From positions 183,009 to 247,008 of the forward strand of contig NZ_JASHJL010000002.1 of NCBI RefSeq assembly GCF_030733205.1: a stretch of 64,000 nt of DNA. The letters are read 5' to 3'. Under the pieces are notes generated by a model. The model saw nothing but the letters and a program-made list of their open reading frames with translations, had not been told where the DNA came from and did no database searches. The number at the start of each line of letters is the position of its first letter. The first letter of the stretch is position 1. Shown piece by piece: positions 52,200 through 60,935 of this stretch. The stretch is from Mameliella sp. MMSF_3455 (lineage in GTDB: Bacteria; Pseudomonadota; Alphaproteobacteria; Rhodobacterales; Rhodobacteraceae). Made by a program: the position numbers and the translations under genes.

Positions 52200-55154
52200 T
52201 CAGGGGAGCAGGTCCGCCACGGAAATCGCGGCCTCGGGAGCCGCGTCAAAGACCACTTCCTCGATCCCCACCATGCGCAGCAGGCCGCTGTCGGCACGAG
52301 CATGGACGATGCCGTTTTCCCGTGTAAATTCATAGCTGTCACGCGTTCCGGGCAGGACCGCACGATCCTGCCCCGATCCGCCGTTCAGCACGTCCGCGCC
52401 GCCGCCCGAGACCAGCACATCATCCCCCGGCCCGGCGGTCAGGTAGTCTTCTTGCGCGGTGCCCTCGATCCGGCCCTCTCCGCCCAGCACTCTTATGCCA
52501 TTCAGAAAGGCAGCCTCGTCCCTGGCCTCCCAGCTGTTAGGGCCGGAAGCATTGTAGGCCATCAGCATGTCCCAGCGCGGGTTCTCGTCCTCGAGGTGGC
52601 GCAACCCGCCCCAGTTGCCCCACATGGACGAGGGGGCGACATCCACGAAAGCGTTGAACAGCACCCCGCCCGCATCGACCCAACCCGCCAACAGGATCTC
52701 GTACAGGCGGGCCATTTCCGGGGTATAGCTGAAGGTCTCGAAGAAGGCGGTCAGCCGTTCGTCGTTGACCCGCGCGCCGTGCCCGACAAGATGCGTGCCG
52801 CCCTCGTACATGATCAGGCGCAGGCCGTTCTTGCGGGCCACCCCGGCGTGATAGGGAAAGATCTCCTCGACCAATTGCCGCAGCGAGCCTTTCTCCAGCG
52901 CCTCGGCCACGGGGGCGATGGCGGCCTCGAACCTCCGGTCCTTGATAAATTCCCGCAGCGCAACCCGTTGCAGGCCCTCGGCCTCACCCGCGTCCCGGGC
53001 AAGTTCGGCGGCAGCATCCAGCCAGCCGTCCATGCGCTGCGCCATTTCCTCGCCACCCATCTCGTAGCCGAAATAGCCGGTCACCGCGTAGGCATCGAAA
53101 CTGTTGACCGGCATGTGCCCCAGTCGCAGAAAGGCCAGAGGCGCCTGCAGGATCTCCTTTTCCAGACCGGGCCAACCTGTGTGCGTCGCCACCACGCGCA
53201 CAAGGCTGTCGGACTGATCGGCGTAGACATCCGACCAGATGTCCATCACCTGCGCCGCACGCAGCCCGTAGAATTGCGCCCATCCCTGGTCCGTCGCGCC
53301 CCAGAGCGTCTCTGCCTGCCCGCGCGCCCAGGCCGCCTGCGGGAAACCCGGGTTCCAGACCTCGTTGGACAGCTCGACGTAGGCCCTCAGCCGCGGGTCA
53401 AGGTCACGCTTCACCACCTCGGCAAAGCGGCGGACGTAATCGTCATCGGCCAGATGGGGCATGTTGAACCAGGGATCGGCCCCGATCACGTTGGCCAGCC
53501 GCACCATGACCTCGACTGGCACACCCCATTCCGACCAGCTGGCGGTGGTCATCGTCGGCCGCGTCTCCCAGCCGGTCACCGGAGAGCCGTTGGTGATCAT
53601 CCAGTCCATGAAGCGCAACACGCGCACGTCCTCGACCCGGGCCAGGAAATCCGGGTTGAACAGCGCCCCGGCGCGGTACAACGCCTCGTGCTCTTCTCGC
53701 AGGATGACGATATTGCGGATCGGGTCGGCGGGATCGATCTCGGTGATCGACAGCGCCACCAGGCCCTCGCCCGGTTCATAGCTGAAGGTCATGCGGCCCG
53801 GCTCGGTGCGGACACGCCGGGCCCGGCCGACCAGCTTGAACTTGGCCTTGCCGTCATAGGTCAGGACATAGTCGCCGCGCAGGGACCCGGCAGCCTTGGG
53901 CTGGTTCGTCAGGATCACCGTCTCGATGGCATCGACACCCTCGGGCACCCGCAGAGGCCAGTCGTCTTCGTCCAGATGGCCACCGGCGCGCAGCTCTTCG
54001 GTGCTTACGGCGCCCCATTGGTCGCCGATGTTGCCGACCCAGCCGCGCGAGGATTTCATCAGGTCCAGAAAGGGATGCTGCGTCGACCAGTCGGATATGC
54101 CGTTCAGGCCCAGCCCCAGCGCGGGGGCGCCCTGCGGCCTGACCCCGCGCGGCGGCAGCGAGATCGGCTGGCGCTCGGGCAGATCCGGTGCGCGGGCCTC
54201 TTCGACCGGCGGATCGGCGGGAGCGGGGGTCGCGGCCTCGCGCTGCGGCACCTGTTCCCAGATCGCCTCGGCCAGCTGGGCGTAATTGGCCACGACATCC
54301 GGGTGCAGCACCGCAGGTGGCGAAAATACGTCCGGCGGCGGCGCGTCATAGACCCAGGCATAAGTGACCATCGCCGCCAGCATGTAGAGCGTCGGCGTCC
54401 CGTGCGGAGCATTATCGGTATAAAGCGCCTCTGCCGGCAGCCCCTCCAAGAGGCCGCCCCGCTGAAAGAACCCGGCCAGGACAGAGGCCACCGGGATCAC
54501 CTCGACCTGCGTGTCGGGGCGGGTGACGGACATCACGTTCAGCAGGTCGCGATACCACTGGTGGTATTCGCCCGCGTTGAAGGCATGGTAGCGGCGCAAC
54601 TGCCGGTTCGACGGCGGAAAGCTGCGCGAGAAACTGGCCATGTCCGACCAGCCCTCGTAGACAAACAGCCGCGTGTCCGGGCTGTTGACCTCGACCCAGT
54701 CAAAGATCCGCTGCAAGGCGCCCAGCGGGCTTTCGCGGTCCGGATTGTCGCCGTCGTAGGGCACGTCGGGCAACTGGTACTGGATGAAGTTCGCGGGCGT
54801 CACGATCACCGCGTCGTAGCGCCCGTCGCGGAACAGCCCCTGTTCCGGCGACCAGGCCCCCTGCAACCCCGGAAAGGACCAGTTCGCCGTCGGCGGCAAG
54901 CCGTCTGCAAAGTTCCTAAGGAACCCCCATTGCCCGTCCAATGCCAGCGACCGGCCATCGGCCTTGGCCATCTGGTTCATCCAGTGGGGAACGTTGGTAT
55001 GGTCCGACGTTTCGCTGAGGTGATGCACCAGCGAATTGCCAAAGACGTAGACGCGCGCCTCGTCCCGTTCCGCCACCGTGATGGTTGCACAAAGCGCCGG
55101 AATCAAAGCCAGCGCGAGCGCCCTCAGCCATTTGCGCATGTTGGTCTGCCTCAT
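52200..55154 (-). CDS. Large secreted protein: SGNH-like N-terminus, clan GH-A-like glycoside hydrolase region, RTX-type calcium repeats
   Basis: 984 residues with a Sec signal peptide (about 1-29). Just after it comes [12 protein letters not shown], like block I of SGNH hydrolases with Ser41. Residues about 380-860 look like a TIM-barrel glycoside hydrolase of the GH5/GH39 kind: LSNEVWNPG places a possible acid/base at Glu598 and MYEGGTH a possible nucleophile at Glu784. Near 905-930, [20 protein letters not shown] carries glycine/aspartate repeats of the RTX calcium-binding type. It would act outside the cytoplasm on polysaccharide, perhaps trimming or releasing the polymer. The ATG at 55154 follows AGGAAAAC. 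The family match is by motif only. Confidence 0.72.
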   Translation of the reverse strand: MRQTNMRKWLRALALALIPALCATITVAERDEARVYVFGNSLVHHLSETSDHTNVPHWMNQMAKADGRSLALDGQWGFLRNFADGLPPTANWSFPGLQGAWSPEQGLFRDGRYDAVIVTPANFIQYQLPDVPYDGDNPDRESPLGALQRIFDWVEVNSPDTRLFVYEGWSDMASFSRSFPPSNRQLRRYHAFNAGEYHQWYRDLLNVMSVTRPDTQVEVIPVASVLAGFFQRGGLLEGLPAEALYTDNAPHGTPTLYMLAAMVTYAWVYDAPPPDVFSPPAVLHPDVVANYAQLAEAIWEQVPQREAATPAPADPPVEEARAPDLPERQPISLPPRGVRPQGAPALGLGLNGISDWSTQHPFLDLMKSSRGWVGNIGDQWGAVSTEELRAGGHLDEDDWPLRVPEGVDAIETVILTNQPKAAGSLRGDYVLTYDGKAKFKLVGRARRVRTEPGRMTFSYEPGEGLVALSITEIDPADPIRNIVILREEHEALYRAGALFNPDFLARVEDVRVLRFMDWMITNGSPVTGWETRPTMTTASWSEWGVPVEVMVRLANVIGADPWFNMPHLADDDYVRRFAEVVKRDLDPRLRAYVELSNEVWNPGFPQAAWARGQAETLWGATDQGWAQFYGLRAAQVMDIWSDVYADQSDSLVRVVATHTGWPGLEKEILQAPLAFLRLGHMPVNSFDAYAVTGYFGYEMGGEEMAQRMDGWLDAAAELARDAGEAEGLQRVALREFIKDRRFEAAIAPVAEALEKGSLRQLVEEIFPYHAGVARKNGLRLIMYEGGTHLVGHGARVNDERLTAFFETFSYTPEMARLYEILLAGWVDAGGVLFNAFVDVAPSSMWGNWGGLRHLEDENPRWDMLMAYNASGPNSWEARDEAAFLNGIRVLGGEGRIEGTAQEDYLTAGPGDDVLVSGGGADVLNGGSGQDRAVLPGTRDSYEFTRENGIVHARADSGLLRMVGIEEVVFDAAPEAAISVADLLP

Positions 55155-55245
55155 GTTTTCCTGCCTGCCGCGACTATGCCTCAAACCGCATCCGGGACAA
55201 AGCGTACGAAACGGGCCGGTCCCGGAAATCAGGTCAAATCATGGG

Positions 55246-55273
55246 TTTTCATTTGGAATTTGCTCCGTATAGT
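55246..55273 (+). promoter_or_regulatory. Probable leuL-leuA promoter
   Basis: TTTTCA (55246-55251), 16-base spacer, TATAGT (55268-55273). The -10 matches five of six consensus bases and the -35 four of six. The expected start of transcription, about 7 bases after the -10, falls on or next to the ATG of the leader ORF at 55281. Confidence 0.5.
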
Positions 55274-55280
55274 GGCCGCC

Positions 55281-55367
55281 ATGACCGAGACCCGCCATAA
55301 CGCCCGCCAGACCCGCCTTTCGGCGGTCTTTGCGCTTGGCGGCGGTCTACTGCTAACTCGCCTCTGA
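55281..55367 (+). CDS. leuL: Leucine leader peptide (attenuation ORF upstream of leuA)
   Basis: A 28-codon ORF ending GGLLLTRL then TGA. The three consecutive leucine codons are CTA CTG CTA, followed by CTC two codons later; CTA is very rare in this GC-rich sequence, so ribosomes should stall here when charged leucyl-tRNA is short. The end of the ORF (55361-55369, CCTCTGAGC) pairs perfectly with 55390-55398 (GCTCAGAGG). No ribosome-binding site precedes the ATG, which sits at the predicted transcript start, so it may be leaderless. It lies 216 bases before leuA. Known precedents are leu and trp leader peptides of proteobacteria. Confidence 0.75.
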   Translation: MTETRHNARQTRLSAVFALGGGLLLTRL

Positions 55368-55398
55368 GCGTGGCCCCCTCGGCGCGCGTGCTCAGAGG
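55361..55398 (+). promoter_or_regulatory. Pause-type hairpin of the leuA leader
   Basis: A 9-base perfect stem CCTCTGAGC / GCTCAGAGG with a 20-base loop overlaps the last codons of the leader peptide. A smaller downstream hairpin, CTCCGC-TTTC-GCGGAG, is at 55487-55502. A GATGTGT/ACACATC pairing (55400-55406 with 55456-55462) could form an alternative structure. No terminator with a T-run is obvious, so the exact attenuator fold is undetermined. Confidence 0.55.
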
Positions 55399-55583
55399 AG
55401 ATGTGTGACGCGCCGGGACCTGCACGCACACGAGTTGGGATCTTTCCGATGACAGACACATCAGGCCAGTACCGGGGCCGTCATCCCTCCGCTTTCGCGG
55501 AGCCCGCGCGCGTGCCGGCAGGTCAATCCCCCAAGACATTCCGGGACGCCCCCGCGTTCCGCCCGCATAGCTGAGGACAGACC

Positions 55584-57152
55584 ATGAGCACCGACAAAGA
55601 CCGCGTTGTCATCTTCGACACCACCCTCCGCGACGGCGAACAATCGCCCGGCGCCACCATGACCCATGCCGAAAAGCTCGAGATCGCAGAGCTGCTCGAC
55701 GACATGGGCGTCGACATCATCGAGGCCGGGTTCCCGATCGCCTCCGAGGGCGATTTCCGCGCCGTTTCCGAAATCGCCGAACGTTCGAAACAGTCGGTGA
55801 TCTGCGGGCTTGCCCGCGCGCAGCTGCCCGACATCGACCGCTGCTGGGAGGCGGTCAAGAAATCCGAGCGTCCGCGCATCCACACCTTCATCGGCACCTC
55901 GCCGCTGCACCGCGCCATTCCCAATCTCACGATGGACGAGATGGCCGAACGCATCCATGAAACCGTGACCCATGCGCGCAACCTCTGCGACAACGTCCAG
56001 TGGTCGCCGATGGACGCGACCCGGACGGAATGGGATTACCTCTGCCGCGTGGTCGAGATTGCCATCAAGGCCGGCGCCACCACGATCAACATCCCCGATA
56101 CGGTGGGCTATACCGCGCCGGTCGAAAGCGCGGACCTGATCCGCAAGCTGATCGAGACCGTGCCCGGCGGGGACGAGGTGGTCTTTGCCACCCATTGCCA
56201 CAACGACCTTGGCATGGCGACGGCAAACGCCCTTGCCGCCGTTGCCGGTGGCGCGCGTCAGATCGAATGTACCATAAACGGCCTTGGCGAACGCGCGGGC
56301 AACACCGCGCTCGAGGAGGTGGTCATGGCGCTCAAGGTGCGGGGCGATATCATGCCCTACCACACCGGGATCGACACCAAGAAGATCATGCATATCTCGC
56401 GCCGTGTCTCGACCGTCTCGGGCTTTCCGGTGCAGTTCAACAAGGCCATCGTCGGCAAGAATGCCTTCGCGCACGAAAGCGGCATCCACCAGGACGGGAT
56501 GCTGAAGAACGCCGAGACCTTCGAGATCATGCGCCCCGAAGACGTGGGTATCGCGGGCACCTCCTTGCCGCTCGGCAAGCACTCGGGCCGCGCGGCGCTG
56601 CGGGCGAAACTCAATGATCTTGGGGTCGAGGTCGGGGACAACCAGCTCAAGGACATCTTCGTGCGGTTCAAGGATCTTGCCGACCGCAAGAAAGAGGTCT
56701 TTGACGACGACATCCTGGCCCTTGTCACCGCGACCACGGACGGCGATTCGAACCGTCTTGAGCTGGTGAACCTGCGCGTGGTCTGCGGCACCGGCGGACC
56801 GGCCGAGGCCCAGCTGGAGATGGAGGTCGACGGCGAGGACCAGAGCGCGACCTGTCATGGAGACGGCCCCGTGGATGCCTGTTTCAAGGCTGTGCGGGAA
56901 CTGCACCCGAACAAGGCGCAGCTGCAGCTCTACCAGGTGCACGCCGTGACCGAGGGCACCGACGCGCAGGCCACCGTTTCCGTGCGGCTTGAAGAGGACG
57001 GCATCATCGCCACCGGCCAGTCGGCGGATACCGATACGGTCGTCGCCTCGGTACGCGCCTATATCCAGGCCCTGAACCGGCTCATGGTGCGCCGGTCCAA
57101 GATGGGACCGGGCGCGGACACGCGTGAAATCTCCTACAAGGAAATGGGCTGA
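55584..57152 (+). CDS. leuA: 2-isopropylmalate synthase
   Basis: A 522-residue enzyme that condenses acetyl-CoA with 2-oxoisovalerate, the first committed step of leucine synthesis. The N-terminal barrel has FDTTLRDGEQSPGATM near residue 10, the metal-binding HCHNDLGMATANALAAV near 204 and the GLGERAGNTALEEVVMAL signature near 235. AFAHESGIHQDGMLKN is near 295. The C-terminal LeuA regulatory domain (about 385-510) is complete, so leucine feedback inhibition is expected. GAGGAC precedes the ATG at 55584. Expression is probably controlled by the leader peptide upstream. Confidence 0.96.
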   Translation: MSTDKDRVVIFDTTLRDGEQSPGATMTHAEKLEIAELLDDMGVDIIEAGFPIASEGDFRAVSEIAERSKQSVICGLARAQLPDIDRCWEAVKKSERPRIHTFIGTSPLHRAIPNLTMDEMAERIHETVTHARNLCDNVQWSPMDATRTEWDYLCRVVEIAIKAGATTINIPDTVGYTAPVESADLIRKLIETVPGGDEVVFATHCHNDLGMATANALAAVAGGARQIECTINGLGERAGNTALEEVVMALKVRGDIMPYHTGIDTKKIMHISRRVSTVSGFPVQFNKAIVGKNAFAHESGIHQDGMLKNAETFEIMRPEDVGIAGTSLPLGKHSGRAALRAKLNDLGVEVGDNQLKDIFVRFKDLADRKKEVFDDDILALVTATTDGDSNRLELVNLRVVCGTGGPAEAQLEMEVDGEDQSATCHGDGPVDACFKAVRELHPNKAQLQLYQVHAVTEGTDAQATVSVRLEEDGIIATGQSADTDTVVASVRAYIQALNRLMVRRSKMGPGADTREISYKEMG

Positions 57153-57163
57153 CCGCGTCCTTC

Positions 57164-57193
57164 GGCTCCGCCGGCGTCCCCGCTGGCGGAGCC
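57164..57193 (+). terminator. leuA terminator hairpin
   Basis: A 13-bp stem with one G-U pair, GGCTCCGCCGGCG / CGCTGGCGGAGCC, and a TCCC loop starts 11 bases after the leuA stop. The T-run is missing but the stem is very strong. Confidence 0.6.
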
Positions 57194-57310
57194 CCTCGGA
57201 AAGCGCGAAATCGCGGGGCCGAATGCGTGTGATCCCGGATCAGGTCTTTACAGCATTTTAACCATTTTGATGTTTTGTTAACCGAGTTTACCCGTTTTCT
57301 GGAGGCCCCG

Positions 57311-57820
57311 ATGGCCCCGACGCCCCCAAAGCCCGACATTGACGACCTGAACCCCAAGGGATTCTTCGCGGATATCGTTGGCGCCCTGTCCGGTACCCTG
57401 CAGGAAGTCGTGGGCATGGACGAGGCTTCGGCCTTCGTGGCGCGCGTCGGGGATGACATGGGCCGCAGCATCGCCGACCGCTACCGCGATGACGACGGTG
57501 CACTGCCTGCCGAACCGGCCGAAATCGGCCGCATCCTCTGTGATCTCAAGCAAAAGATCGGCGGGCATTTCGAACTGATCGAGGCGGGGCCCGACAAGCT
57601 GGTGTTCACCGCCTCCAGTTGCCCCTTTGGTCGGCGGGTCGAGGGCAGGCCCTCGCTTTGCATGATGACAACCAACGTCTTTGGACGCATCGCCGCCGAG
57701 GCAAATGGCTATGCCTCGGTCGAGATCGACGAGGCCCTGTCGATAGGGCATTCCCGCTGTCACGTCACGGTTCACCTCGTCCGAAACGAGGACGCGGACT
57801 TGTTCGAGTTTTTCGCATGA
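57311..57820 (+). CDS. Methanogen output domain 1 (MetOD1)-type protein
   Basis: A 169-residue soluble protein that I place in the methanogen-output-domain family, a presumed small-molecule sensor or output module. Visible points are a helical first half (FFADIVGALSGTLQEVVG near residue 18), FTASSCPFGRRV near 98 with a cysteine, SLCMMTTNVFG near 114 with a second, and GHSRCHVTVHL near 145 with a third cysteine and two histidines. The Cys/His set could bind a metal or cofactor. GGAGG precedes the ATG at 57311. It is 70 bases upstream of a diguanylate cyclase on the same strand, suggesting a shared signalling role. Confidence 0.65.
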   Translation: MAPTPPKPDIDDLNPKGFFADIVGALSGTLQEVVGMDEASAFVARVGDDMGRSIADRYRDDDGALPAEPAEIGRILCDLKQKIGGHFELIEAGPDKLVFTASSCPFGRRVEGRPSLCMMTTNVFGRIAAEANGYASVEIDEALSIGHSRCHVTVHLVRNEDADLFEFFA

Positions 57821-57842
57821 AGGGTCTTGTGCACGCAAACAA

Positions 57843-57876
57843 CCGGGACCGGGATCAGGGCTGTTCCCAGTCCCGG
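57843..57876 (+). other. Stem-loop between the MetOD1 and GGDEF genes
   Basis: CCGGGAC (57843-57849) pairs with GTCCCGG (57870-57876), with an inner GGGA/TCCC pair. It fills half of the 70-base gap. It may be a processing or partial termination site; there is no T-run. Confidence 0.45.
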
Positions 57877-57890
57877 AGCCTGACACAGGA

Positions 57891-58859
57891 ATGATAGTGA
57901 CCGACGCCGTGCTGGATGCGGCCCTGGGGGCCATCGGCCAAGCGATCGAGCGCGCCCCGCGCGCGATGATGTTGCTGGACCATGAGTGGACCGTCCTGCT
58001 GGCCAATCGCCAGGCGCGCGATCTGCCCGGGCTGACGGTCGGCCTGCACCTGACCAGCCTTGCCCGCGAAGGCGCCGAGACCATGACAAGGGGGTTGAAA
58101 CAGGCGATTTCCATTTCGCGTGGCATTCCGCTTCGCCTGACCTTCACCGAGGAGCCGATGACCTTCCAGGCTTGGCGGATCGACCCGCTGCCCGGCTCGG
58201 AACACCCTCTGGTGATGCTGAAATCCGACCCGTCCAACCTCTTTGCCGCACGCCTCACCTCTCTCGAACGCAAGCAGGACAACACCCGCCGCCGGTTGAG
58301 CCAGACGGAAGAGGAGCGCGACAGGCTACGTCATACGGCGCGCCGACTGTCCAGCCTTGCCATGACCGACCCTCTGACCGGCCTGATGAACGCCCGCAGT
58401 TTCCGTGAAGAGGGGCAACGGCTGCTGGCCAAGCCACAAGGCACCGTCGGGCTGATCTACATCGACTTGAACGGCTTCAAGCCGATCAACGACCAGTACG
58501 GCCATTGCGCCGGCGACGAGGTGCTTAGCCGGGTTGCCCGACGCCTGCGCGAAACCCTGGGCAACGACGGCAACGCTGCCCGCCTGGGGGGCGATGAGTT
58601 CGGAATTTGGCACCCGGACACCAGCCAGAGGACCATACTGACCTGTGTCAACGACCTGCGCGCCGCATTGTCCCGGCCGATGACATTGGAACGACCGGGC
58701 GGAACGGATATCGTCCTGCCCGGAATCAATGCCGCCTTTGGCCGGGCCACGGCCCCGGATGACGGCACCGACGTGGACATGCTGCTGAAAAGGGCGGATG
58801 CGCGCATGTACGCAGACAAGACCCGCCGACGGGGGACTTGTCTGCGCCTGTCCGGCTGA
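57891..58859 (+). CDS. Diguanylate cyclase (PAS-like sensor plus GGDEF)
   Basis: A 322-residue cytoplasmic protein. Residues 10-125 look like a PAS-type sensor (RAPRAMMLLDHEWTVLLAN near 22). A coiled coil spans about 122-155, and the GGDEF domain covers 157-318 with TDPLTGLMNARSF near 160, DLNGFKPINDQYGH near 192 and an intact GGDEF at 233-237. The usual RxxD inhibitory site reads LGND, so product inhibition at that site is not expected. It should make cyclic di-GMP, which in many bacteria controls exopolysaccharide output, the theme of the neighbouring locus. Start ATG 57891; a GTG at 57897 is an alternative. Convergent with ggt, 6 bases apart. Confidence 0.9.
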   Translation: MIVTDAVLDAALGAIGQAIERAPRAMMLLDHEWTVLLANRQARDLPGLTVGLHLTSLAREGAETMTRGLKQAISISRGIPLRLTFTEEPMTFQAWRIDPLPGSEHPLVMLKSDPSNLFAARLTSLERKQDNTRRRLSQTEEERDRLRHTARRLSSLAMTDPLTGLMNARSFREEGQRLLAKPQGTVGLIYIDLNGFKPINDQYGHCAGDEVLSRVARRLRETLGNDGNAARLGGDEFGIWHPDTSQRTILTCVNDLRAALSRPMTLERPGGTDIVLPGINAAFGRATAPDDGTDVDMLLKRADARMYADKTRRRGTCLRLSG

Positions 58860-58865
58860 GCGGCG

Positions 58866-60653
58866 TCACTCACCCAGCGCGATGCCCTCGCGGCGCGGAT
58901 CGGCGCCGCCCTGCAGACCGTCCGCCCCGATGGCGATGGCATGAAGGCCGGAATTCAGGTCACGCACATCGGTATTGAACCCCATCTCTGCCAGGGCCGC
59001 CGCCATTTCGGCCATCGGCGTCCCCGCCTCCAGGTCGAAGGTGCCGAAGCGGTTGACGCCGTGCGGCATGGCCACCGCCTGCTGCACGTCCATGCCCCAG
59101 TCCACATGCGCGATGATCGCCTGCGTGACATAGCCGATGATCCGCGACCCGCCGGGAGAGCCGATCACCAGCACCGGCTTGCCCTCTTCGCGCACGATGG
59201 TCGGTGACATCGACGACCGGGGCCGCTTGCCCGGCGCCACCGCGTTCGCGATCGGCACCCCGTCCTGGTGCGAGCGGAAGGAGAAATCCGTCAGCTCATT
59301 GTTCAACAGGAACCCATTGGTCATCAGGCGCGAGCCAAAGCCGTTCTCGATGGTCGTCGTCATCGACAGCGCATTTCCGTACTGGTCGACGATCGAGATA
59401 TGCGAGGTCGAGGGGAACTCGATGCTCTCGTCATCGGCCCAGAGCATCGCATGGTCCCACGCCGGCATCCCCGGCGCCACCTCCGGCAGGGCATCCTCGC
59501 CTTCCAGCAGGCGCGCGCGCTCGGACAGGTAGGCCGGATCGACCAGACCATCGGTCGGCATCGGGACAAAATCGCTGTCGGCCATGTACCGGCCACGATC
59601 CGCAAAGGCGAGCCGCGAGGCGTCGCCGATTTTGCGCCAGGTCTGCGGATCATCTGCCGCCCCGGGCTCGGAGGCATCCAGCATCCCAAGGATCTGCCCA
59701 ACGGTCAGCGCGCCGGAAGAGGGCGGACCCATACCGCAGACCTCAAGCCCCCGGAACGGCGCACAGACCGCCGGGCGCTCCTTGACCTCGTAGGCGGCGA
59801 GGTCGGCCAGGCTCATGACACCGGGATTGGGCTCGAACCCGCGCACCGTGTCGACGATGTCCTGCGCGATCTCACCCTGGTAGATCACCTGCGCGCCTTC
59901 GCTGGCCATCCGGCGCATGACATTGGCATACTCCGGGTTCTTCAGCACGGTCCCGGCCACGGGCGGCATCCCGTCCGGCAGAAAATAGTTGGCGGACGGT
60001 TCATACCGGGTCAGCGCGGGGACGTTGGCCAGCACCAACTGGCTGAGACGGGGAGAGACCTCAAACCCCTCGTCCGCCAGCCGCGTGGCTGCATCGAACA
60101 GGCCGGCCCAGTCGGATTTGCCCCATTTCTCATGCGCCGCCTGCATCAGCGCGGGCGTGCCCGGCACACCGACAGAGCGTCCCCCGATCACCGCGTCCCA
60201 GAACCCCATCGGCTCGCCGTCGTCGGTCTGGAACAGGGTCGGTGTGGCGGCAAAAGGCGCGGTTTCGCGCCCGTCCAGCGTGGTGATCTCGCCCGTTTCG
60301 CCATCGTGCCAGACCAGAAAGGCCCCACCGCCGATGCCTGAACTTTGCGGTTCGACCAAGCCCAGCACGGTTTGCACGGCGATCATGGCATCCGCCGCCG
60401 TGCCACCGGCCCGGAGCACCTCGGCCCCGGCCTGCACCGCATGCGGATTGGCCGCCGCCACCATCCATGTCTGTGCCTTGACCGGTTGACCGGCCGCCTT
60501 GGCCTCCAGCGCCGCGGCGACCTCGGGCGATAGCGCGGCAAAGCCGCCGCCATCCACAGTGGCCGCCTCGGGGGCGATGGTATCCGTGCTTTGCTGTGCC
60601 AGCCCCGCGCCCGCCGTCAGCATCAACAGCGTGGCTATCTGCGCAATCCTCAT
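58866..60653 (-). CDS. ggt: Gamma-glutamyltransferase
   Basis: A 595-residue periplasmic Ntn hydrolase that cleaves gamma-glutamyl bonds of glutathione and similar compounds. It has a signal peptide (MRIAQIATLLMLTAGAGLAQ). The autoprocessing site is in FPSTSHISIVDQYGNALS, with Thr416 as the nucleophile of the small subunit. GIGGGAFLVWHDGETGEI near residue 105 and PGKRPRSSMSPTIV with GSPGGSRIIGYV near 485-510 are conserved blocks. AGGGAG lies upstream of the ATG at 60653. Full family length, with no visible damage. Confidence 0.94.
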   Translation of the reverse strand: MRIAQIATLLMLTAGAGLAQQSTDTIAPEAATVDGGGFAALSPEVAAALEAKAAGQPVKAQTWMVAAANPHAVQAGAEVLRAGGTAADAMIAVQTVLGLVEPQSSGIGGGAFLVWHDGETGEITTLDGRETAPFAATPTLFQTDDGEPMGFWDAVIGGRSVGVPGTPALMQAAHEKWGKSDWAGLFDAATRLADEGFEVSPRLSQLVLANVPALTRYEPSANYFLPDGMPPVAGTVLKNPEYANVMRRMASEGAQVIYQGEIAQDIVDTVRGFEPNPGVMSLADLAAYEVKERPAVCAPFRGLEVCGMGPPSSGALTVGQILGMLDASEPGAADDPQTWRKIGDASRLAFADRGRYMADSDFVPMPTDGLVDPAYLSERARLLEGEDALPEVAPGMPAWDHAMLWADDESIEFPSTSHISIVDQYGNALSMTTTIENGFGSRLMTNGFLLNNELTDFSFRSHQDGVPIANAVAPGKRPRSSMSPTIVREEGKPVLVIGSPGGSRIIGYVTQAIIAHVDWGMDVQQAVAMPHGVNRFGTFDLEAGTPMAEMAAALAEMGFNTDVRDLNSGLHAIAIGADGLQGGADPRREGIALGE

Positions 60654-60935
60654 CTTACACACTCCCTGGTTGCGTCTGGTGACTGACAGTCAATCAGCAG
60701 AAGCGAGTCGGGGATAGACCCGATGTGCGCGTTGGCGGTCCTGGTCCTTCTTGACGGACGTCGTCAGGGGCACGATCCCAGATATGGTCTGCGTCGTCCG
60801 GCTTCAGCGAGACCTTGCATTTCGCGGCCCCCTGCTTGGCGGTGATCTTCGGCCTCGGCCGGGTAGGCCCGCATCTTGCGCCCTGTCTCGGCAACGCCGA
60901 TGCGGAATGCGCGAAAGAATGGGCCGGCGACCCGC
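60654..60935. other. Intergenic region upstream of ggt
   Basis: 282 bases that must hold the ggt promoter. Short open frames exist on both strands but none has a recognisable motif or good ribosome-binding site, and I see no clear promoter boxes or hairpin. Confidence 0.4.

Noticed and set aside
52086..55367. A 1093-codon plus-strand open frame opposite the secreted-hydrolase gene
   Set aside because: It is composed of His/Arg/Gln/Pro-rich text without any domain, typical of the antisense frame of a GC-rich gene. The minus-strand frame has a signal peptide and family motifs.
55449..55574. 41-codon ORF between the leucine leader and leuA
   Set aside because: No leucine-codon cluster, no clear ribosome-binding site and no motif. 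It is probably a chance frame in the leader RNA, though not excluded.
60654..60935. Fragments of a decayed gene upstream of ggt
   Set aside because: Short frames on both strands show no recognisable motif, so calling a pseudogene would be guesswork.
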